Below, in pieces: positions 6,395-10,020 of a stretch of DNA of 10,020 bases. The first letter of the stretch is position 1. Each line of letters starts with the position of its first letter. Source of the stretch: Archaeoglobaceae archaeon (lineage in GTDB: Archaea > Halobacteriota > Archaeoglobi > Archaeoglobales > JdFR-42). The translations under genes and the position numbers were made by a program. The stretch is from the NCBI GenBank assembly GCA_015523685.1, contig WAJW01000164.1, forward strand, positions 1-10,020, written 5' to 3'. Under the pieces are notes generated by a model. That model searched no databases and was not told the origin of the DNA. It was given only the letters and a program-made list of their open reading frames with translations.

Positions 6395-7566
6395 TTTTCA
6401 AGACCGTAAATCGTCACATAGGCATAATGCCCTGTACCACCTATATTGTGGGTCAGCCACCTTCCATGCTTTATATCAACCTGTCTTCCCTTCTCGGCCT
6501 CACCGAGTAGCTGTTTGTAAGCCTCAACCGCCTGACTCACTCCTGTAGCTCCAACAGGATGGCCCTTGGCCTTGAGCCCACCATCAACGTTCACAGGTAT
6601 CCTTCCACCTATGTACGTTTGCTCTTCCCTTATGAGTTCAACTCCCTCACCTCTTTTTGCGAATCCGAGATCCTCGTAGGCCATTATCTCTGCAGAGGTA
6701 AAGCAGTCATGAACGTCTGCCCCATCGAGATGGAGGTAGGGTTTCTCTGCATCTATTCCCGCTTTTCTATACGCCATCTGCGAAGCTCTCCTGGCTGAAT
6801 CAAAGGACAGGAAATTTTCTCTCTTGCTGAGATTTGCAGTTCCCGTCCTGGATCCCTGAGATATGATCCAGACAGTATCATCCAGTCCGAACTCCTTAAC
6901 CTTCTCCTCACTCGCAAGTATGACACATGCAGAGCCATCAGTTATGGGACTGCAGTCATACAGCTTGAATGGCCAGGCAATGTAAGGGGAATTAAGAGCT
7001 TGCTCAAGACTTATTTCCTTTTGAAACTGAGCATATGGATTTTTTGACCCATAATAATGGTTTTTCACCGCAACATTCCCAAAATCTTCTTCTTTCGCAT
7101 TATAAGCATTCATGTATGCGGTTGCGTATAGAGCATAGTAGGCGGGAAACGTCAGTCCGAAGTTTTCGAACTCCCAGAAATAACTGCCATACCTTCCGAT
7201 AATCTCTATTACCGTGGGATTTGGAGATTCCTGCATCTTCTCAAGACCGAGAATCAGGACAACATCTGCCTCTCCACTCTCAATTGCATTATAGCCGGCT
7301 CCTATGGATGCGCTTCCAGTTGCACATGCAGCCTCAATTCTCATGCTTCCAGCATACAGCTTTGCATATTCCGCTATGAGAGATGGGACCGCTGCCTCAC
7401 TGCTCCACAATCCTGCCATGCCCACAATGTAAAAATCAATGTCCTTCTGCACCACATTTGCCCTGTCAAAAGCCTGTTTCATGGATTCCCATGCCAGTTC
7501 AGCAACGTTAACATCTCTCCGGTTGCCGAACCTTGAATGGCCCGCACCGATAATAGCAACTGCCAT
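6388..7566 (-). CDS. SCP2-type thiolase (3-ketoacyl-CoA thiolase / acetyl-CoA acyltransferase)
   Basis: This 392-residue thiolase cleaves 3-ketoacyl-CoA with CoA to acetyl-CoA and a shortened acyl-CoA, the last step of beta-oxidation. The nucleophile is Cys81 in EAACATGSAS. HDCF is at 286-289 and GHPVGATG at 336-343 supplies the second histidine. The usual CxG motif near the C-terminus is replaced by HNIGGTG (373-379). Loss of that cysteine together with HDCF defines the SCP2 type, in which the HDCF cysteine (Cys288) is thought to take over its role. Length is normal for the family. The ATG at 7566 is chosen because a TATA box lies 27 bases before it. A longer frame opening at 7629 would start upstream of that promoter. 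It is the first gene of the unit with DUF35 and the fusion dehydrogenase. A biosynthetic acetoacetyl-CoA thiolase is the main alternative, but the context argues for degradation. Confidence 0.9.
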   Translation of the reverse strand: MAVAIIGAGHSRFGNRRDVNVAELAWESMKQAFDRANVVQKDIDFYIVGMAGLWSSEAAVPSLIAEYAKLYAGSMRIEAACATGSASIGAGYNAIESGEADVVLILGLEKMQESPNPTVIEIIGRYGSYFWEFENFGLTFPAYYALYATAYMNAYNAKEEDFGNVAVKNHYYGSKNPYAQFQKEISLEQALNSPYIAWPFKLYDCSPITDGSACVILASEEKVKEFGLDDTVWIISQGSRTGTANLSKRENFLSFDSARRASQMAYRKAGIDAEKPYLHLDGADVHDCFTSAEIMAYEDLGFAKRGEGVELIREEQTYIGGRIPVNVDGGLKAKGHPVGATGVSQAVEAYKQLLGEAEKGRQVDIKHGRWLTHNIGGTGHYAYVTIYGLEKR

Positions 7567-7587
7567 ATGCCTATTTCTTGCCCGCAG

Positions 7588-7597
7588 ATTATATAAG
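7588..7597 (-). promoter_or_regulatory. TATA box of the thiolase-DUF35-dehydrogenase operon (leaderless)
   Basis: On the minus strand CTTATATAAT is preceded by a purine-rich GGAGGAAAAA that fits a BRE. The centre is 27 bases before the thiolase ATG, so the message should start at or next to the start codon. No ribosome site is present before that ATG, which agrees. Confidence 0.65.
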
Positions 7598-7689
7598 TTT
7601 TTCCTCCCAGAATCTTTCTTTTTCGCCATGAAAATACAGGAATGGCCTATATCGAAATTCTACCTTCAAAAACTCTCAAAATCCCCTGT

Positions 7690-7713
7690 AAAACATTTCT
7701 GTGCAAAACATTT
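7690..7713 (+). repeat. Direct repeat AAAACATTT, two copies 15 bases apart
   Basis: Identical nine-base copies lie at 7690-7698 and 7705-7713. The second overlaps the upstream element and the first bases of the TATA box of the acyl-CoA dehydrogenase gene, so a bound protein could block promoter access. It may also be chance in AT-rich DNA. Confidence 0.4.
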
Positions 7714-7718
7714 TATAG
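7711..7718 (+). promoter_or_regulatory. TATA box of the acyl-CoA dehydrogenase gene
   Basis: TTTTATAG preceded by GCAAAACA predicts transcription near 7739, just at the GGTGAT ribosome site. The leader would be about nine bases. Confidence 0.5.
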
Positions 7719-7738
7719 TCAGGCAGTCAATTTCAGAT

Positions 7739-7744
7739 GGTGAT
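7739..7744 (+). promoter_or_regulatory. Ribosome binding site fixing the acyl-CoA dehydrogenase start
   Basis: GGTGAT ends three bases before the ATG at 7748. It supports this start over the long in-frame extension to 7439, which would run through the divergent promoter region and into the thiolase gene. Confidence 0.65.
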
Positions 7745-7747
7745 GAT

Positions 7748-8914
7748 ATGGTGAGCTTTCAGTTTTCAAAGGAGCAGGAGTATATAAGAAAGGCTGCAAG
7801 AGAATTCGCAGAAAAGGAATTCACTCCTGAACTTGCGATGAAATGTGACAGAGAGGAGAAGTTTCCTGAAGAGCTTTTCAGGAAGTGTGCAGAGCTGGGT
7901 TTTCATGCGGTTGCCATTCCGGAAGAATACGGGGGAGGAGGATACGGGCCGATAGAACAGATGATAGTGATGGAAGAATTTTCCTCTGTAAATCCCGGAC
8001 TGGGTCTTGCCTGTCTGATTCCGACTTTTGGAATGGAGATCCTTCTCCTTCATGGAAGTGAGGAGCAGAAGGAGAAATATATCCCCAAGGTTGCAGAGGG
8101 CAAATGGATAATGGGAATGGCAAACACGGAGCCGGATGCAGGCAGTGACTCTGCAGGCATAAAAACGAGGGCGGTAAAGGAGGGAGATGAGTGGGTTCTC
8201 AACGGAACAAAGATGTTCATATCAAACGGAAGCATTGCAGATTTCATTCTCGTTACTGCAAGAACCGCTGAGGTGAAGGACTTTAAGGAAAGGCATAAGG
8301 GAATAAGCTACTTCATTGTGGAAACGAACAGTGAAGGATACAGAGCAACTCCTATCAAGGGTAAGATGGGTATAAGGGCGACAGACACAGCAGAGGTCAG
8401 TCTGAGAAATGTCAGAGTTCCATCGGAGAACCTGGTGGGTCAGGAGGGTATGGGATTCTACTACATGATGGAGTTCTTTGACATAACCCGTGTATGGGTC
8501 GCTGCACAGGCTGTTGGAATAGCCAGAGGGGCTTTGAATCTTGCAATAGAATACACAAAGCAGAGAAAGGCATTCGGGATGCCCCTCGCCACATTCCAGT
8601 ATGTTAACTTCAAGATCGCGGAGCTTGCAACAAAGATAGAGGCAGCAAGAACTCTCGCCTACAGGGCTGCGGCAGTGCAGATAGAAAAGGGAAAGCCTGA
8701 CAGCACCTTGTCATCCATGGCCAAGTGGTATGCTGGAGAGGTTGCAGTTGAAACATGCAACTGGTGCCTTCAATTTCACGGAGGATACGGTTACATAGAT
8801 GAATATCCCATAAATCAGTTCTACAGAGATGCAAAGATAACAGAGATCTACGAAGGAGCGAAAGAGATAGAAAAGCTTGTAATTGCCAGAAACCTCTTCA
8901 GAATGAAGGTCTGA
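7748..8914 (+). CDS. Acyl-CoA dehydrogenase
   Basis: This 388-residue flavoenzyme introduces the alpha-beta double bond into acyl-CoA and passes electrons to electron-transfer flavoprotein. It has the standard three-part family fold. An N-terminal helical domain (1-120) is followed by the middle beta domain, with the flavin/substrate signature MANTEPDAGSD (124-134) and WVLNGTKMFISNG (149-161). The C-terminal helical domain carries the FAD-contact QFHGGYGY (342-349) and the closing EIYEGAKEIEKLVIARNL. The catalytic base is Glu369 in IYEG, the position used in short- and medium-chain enzymes, rather than the internal site of long-chain and isovaleryl forms. The segment FDITRVWVAAQAVG (244-257) is distinctive. 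Substrate chain length cannot be fixed from sequence. The gene is divergent from the thiolase operon and has tandem stops TGA-TAA. The molybdopterin gene follows after 38 bases, possibly co-transcribed. Confidence 0.93.
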   Translation: MVSFQFSKEQEYIRKAAREFAEKEFTPELAMKCDREEKFPEELFRKCAELGFHAVAIPEEYGGGGYGPIEQMIVMEEFSSVNPGLGLACLIPTFGMEILLLHGSEEQKEKYIPKVAEGKWIMGMANTEPDAGSDSAGIKTRAVKEGDEWVLNGTKMFISNGSIADFILVTARTAEVKDFKERHKGISYFIVETNSEGYRATPIKGKMGIRATDTAEVSLRNVRVPSENLVGQEGMGFYYMMEFFDITRVWVAAQAVGIARGALNLAIEYTKQRKAFGMPLATFQYVNFKIAELATKIEAARTLAYRAAAVQIEKGKPDSTLSSMAKWYAGEVAVETCNWCLQFHGGYGYIDEYPINQFYRDAKITEIYEGAKEIEKLVIARNLFRMKV

Positions 8915-8935
8915 TAACCTGAGGATGGCCAGTAC

Positions 8936-8942
8936 GAGGTGA
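8936..8942 (+). promoter_or_regulatory. Ribosome binding site of the molybdopterin protein gene
   Basis: GAGGTGA lies ten bases before the ATG at 8953, a wider spacing than the three to four bases seen elsewhere in the window. No other in-frame start codon lies between, so 8953 stands. Confidence 0.5.
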
Positions 8943-8952
8943 CTGGTTTAGT

Positions 8953-9561
8953 ATGAAAGATTCAGAGCCAGAGATCATAAGGAGTCCCCACACATTCAGA
9001 GAGGACAGAATTCCTCCCGGACAGAGACCAGCTGAAACGCTGAGGGTTCTCCATTATAACAACATTCCTTCAATCAACATTTCGAACTGGTCTTTTAAAA
9101 TCACCGGACTCGTCCGGAATGAGGTTGAGATGAGCTATGAGGAATTCATAAACCTTCCCAGGCTAAGGGTAATATCCGATGCGCACTGTGTTACGGGCTG
9201 GTCAGCTTTTGATCTGGAATGGGAGGGTGTGAGCACACGCACAATTCAGGAGCTTTCAAAGCCTCTGCCCCAGGCCAGGTATGTGATGGTGCACTCTTCA
9301 GATGGATACACCACGAATATACCTCTCCCCCACTTCTTCAGTCCTGATTCTCTCTTCGCAATAAAACTCAACGGGGAAGTTCTGAGTGTCGAGCACGGTT
9401 TTCCGGTGAGGCTGGTTGTGCCCGGACTTTACTTCTGGAAAAGTGCGAAGTGGGTAGCCGGGATTGAATTCATGAAAGATAATAAGCCGGGGTACTGGGA
9501 GAGGAGAGGGTATAACATGCGTGGCGATCCATGGAAGGAGGAGAGATACAGAACAGACTGA
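8953..9561 (+). CDS. Sulfite-oxidase-fold molybdopterin-dependent oxidoreductase (cytoplasmic, YedY/YuiH-like)
   Basis: The 202-residue product matches the oxidoreductase molybdopterin-binding domain shared by sulfite oxidase and YedY (MsrP). The molybdenum-ligand cysteine is Cys79 in DAHCVTGWS (77-84). The flanking family blocks are RIPPGQRPAE (19-28), LHYNNIP (33-39), the substrate/cofactor segment ARYVMVHSSDGYTTNIPL (108-125), EHGFPVRLVVPGLYFWKSAKWV (147-168) and the ending PGYWERRGYNMRGDPW (179-194). No twin-arginine or other signal peptide, haem domain or dimerisation domain is present, so this is the short single-domain form, expected in the cytoplasm. Members of this short group in bacteria and archaea are mostly uncharacterised, and substrate and electron partner are unknown. 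It lies 38 bases downstream of the acyl-CoA dehydrogenase in the same direction, but a functional link is not evident. Confidence 0.88.
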   Translation: MKDSEPEIIRSPHTFREDRIPPGQRPAETLRVLHYNNIPSINISNWSFKITGLVRNEVEMSYEEFINLPRLRVISDAHCVTGWSAFDLEWEGVSTRTIQELSKPLPQARYVMVHSSDGYTTNIPLPHFFSPDSLFAIKLNGEVLSVEHGFPVRLVVPGLYFWKSAKWVAGIEFMKDNKPGYWERRGYNMRGDPWKEERYRTD

Positions 9562-9681
9562 TTTATTCCGTGTCCTCAGCTGGAGTTTCAATACAAGAAT
9601 TATTCATACCCACTTCATCAGAGCCTGCTATCTGAACACTTACCTAAAAGGTTAAGTATCAGCATACCTCTTCCGGGAAAC
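9562..9681. other. Intergenic region between molybdopterin gene and MqnD-like gene
   Basis: The 120 bases show no coding potential and no clear T-tract terminator. An imperfect dyad, TTACCT-AAA-AGGTTAA with one bulged A, spans 9640-9656 and includes the only TATA candidate of the next gene. Confidence 0.4.
9643..9650 (+). promoter_or_regulatory. Weak TATA-like element of the MqnD-like gene
   Basis: CCTAAAAG is centred about 35 bases before the ATG at 9682, predicting a leader near 10 bases. It is a poor consensus match, and no good ribosome site precedes the ATG beyond GGGAAA at 9675-9680. Confidence 0.25.
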
Positions 9682-10020
9682 ATGAGGATACGTCTTGGAC
9701 ATACTCCTGATGCCGATGATGCCTTCATGTTTCATCCCATTGTAAATTCCAGAATAGACCTGAGAGGATTTGAAATAGAACACGTGATTGAGGACATTGA
9801 AACCCTCAACAAAATGGCCTTCTCAGGGGAACTTCATGTTACCGCAATTTCAGTCCATACCTATCCTTACATCTCGAACAGATACAGGATACTATCCTCA
9901 GGGGCAAGTGTGGGAAGGAGATACGGCCCGGTTGTGGTTTCCAGAGAGGATGGAATGGATCTGAAGGGGAAGAAGATAGCCATTCCCGGGAAGTTCACAA
10001 CTGCATTCCTCCTTCTGTCC
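9682..10020 (+). CDS. MqnA/MqnD-family protein, probable menaquinone biosynthesis enzyme (partial, C-terminus outside window)
   Basis: 113 codons are open from the ATG at 9682 to the right edge. The sequence has the periplasmic-binding-protein-like fold of the MqnA/MqnD family: GHTPDADDAFMFHP at 6-19, HVIEDIETLNKMAFSGEL at 34-51, TAISVHTYPYISNRY at 54-68, and LSSGASVGRRYGPVVVS at 71-87. The IEDIETLN and SGASxGxxxGPxVV blocks resemble MqnD, 1,4-dihydroxy-6-naphthoate synthase of the futalosine route to menaquinone, the respiratory quinone of Archaeoglobus. The N-terminal PDADDAF differs from the CPNDTF typical of characterised MqnD, so this belongs to a related subfamily and could act on another substrate. 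No signal peptide is present, which argues against a transport-binding protein. About two thirds of the usual length (near 270-280 residues) lies outside the window. Confidence 0.72.
   Translation, partial: MRIRLGHTPDADDAFMFHPIVNSRIDLRGFEIEHVIEDIETLNKMAFSGELHVTAISVHTYPYISNRYRILSSGASVGRRYGPVVVSREDGMDLKGKKIAIPGKFTTAFLLLS

Larger units (their letters stand above)
7567..7747. promoter_or_regulatory. Divergent control region between thiolase operon and acyl-CoA dehydrogenase
   Basis: The 181-base gap carries back-to-back promoters for the two halves of the beta-oxidation set, at 7588-7597 (minus) and 7711-7718 (plus). Shared control by one fatty-acid-responsive regulator is plausible but inferred. 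No long palindrome was seen. The clearest internal structure is a direct repeat next to the plus-strand promoter. Confidence 0.6.

Noticed and set aside
7567..7629. N-terminal extension of the thiolase by 21 residues
   Set aside because: It would start upstream of the thiolase TATA box, and the family N-terminus (AIIGAGHSRFG) begins just after the ATG at 7566.
7439..7747. N-terminal extension of the acyl-CoA dehydrogenase by 103 residues
   Set aside because: It runs through the divergent promoter region and into the thiolase coding sequence, while the family N-terminus and a ribosome site both fit the ATG at 7748.
9576..9620. Possible box C/D guide RNA on the minus strand: TGATGA at 9620-9615 and CTGA at 9579-9576
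   Set aside because: The 35-base spacing and a C'-like GTATTGA at 9594-9588 are suggestive, but the guide segments are only about 8 bases, the D' box is poor and the closing stem pairs badly. Such short motifs arise by chance.
1..10020. Search for CRISPR arrays, tRNA or rRNA genes, insertion sequences, integrase or defence genes
   Set aside because: No spaced direct repeats of CRISPR length, no tRNA-like cloverleaf sequence noticed, no terminal inverted repeats and no transposase, integrase or nuclease motifs were found by eye.

Overview
The window looks like chromosomal DNA of a hyperthermophilic archaeon, most probably of the Archaeoglobales (Archaeoglobus, Ferroglobus or Geoglobus type). 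This is an inference. It rests on archaeal TATA boxes about 25-28 bases upstream of starts, Shine-Dalgarno sites of the form GGTGAT, dominance of AGA/AGG arginine and ATA isoleucine codons, a dehydrogenase-hydratase fusion in the archaeal domain order, a DUF35 partner beside a thiolase, a DUF2111 protein and a menaquinone-type enzyme. No rRNA, tRNA, CRISPR array, insertion sequence or integration site was seen, and the sequence reads as ordinary housekeeping chromosome.

Layout. Bases 1-943 (minus) hold the first 314 codons of a secreted helical protein that runs off the left edge. A 208-base AT-rich divergent promoter region follows. A small DUF2111 protein (1152-1529, plus) meets an RdfA-like protein (1526-2101, minus) end to end with overlapping stop codons. 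Upstream of RdfA on the minus strand lie an acyl-CoA ligase (2143-3837), then a tight three-gene unit read from 7566 down to 3916: SCP2-type thiolase, DUF35 Zn-ribbon/OB-fold protein, and a 3-hydroxyacyl-CoA dehydrogenase/enoyl-CoA hydratase fusion. A 181-base divergent control region separates these from an acyl-CoA dehydrogenase (7748-8914, plus), followed closely by a cytoplasmic sulfite-oxidase-fold molybdopterin protein (8953-9561). The right edge carries the first 113 codons of an MqnA/MqnD-family protein.

How the genes work together. Ligase, acyl-CoA dehydrogenase, hydratase/dehydrogenase fusion and thiolase supply every chemical step of one beta-oxidation turn: activation, alpha-beta dehydrogenation, hydration, 3-hydroxy oxidation and thiolysis. 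The DUF35 protein probably binds the thiolase as a structural partner. Electron-transfer flavoprotein genes, needed by the acyl-CoA dehydrogenase, are not in the window. The two halves of the pathway diverge from one control region, which would allow joint regulation. The flanking genes (secreted protein, DUF2111, RdfA-like, molybdopterin protein, MqnD-like) have no obvious link to fatty acid oxidation.

The items most worth checking are the RdfA-like protein outside the haloarchaea, a possible thiolase-DUF35-fusion complex, the unidentified secreted protein, the MqnD-like subfamily, and a translation start in the DUF35 gene that may be a TTG. I did not see a clearly new defence or mobile system.
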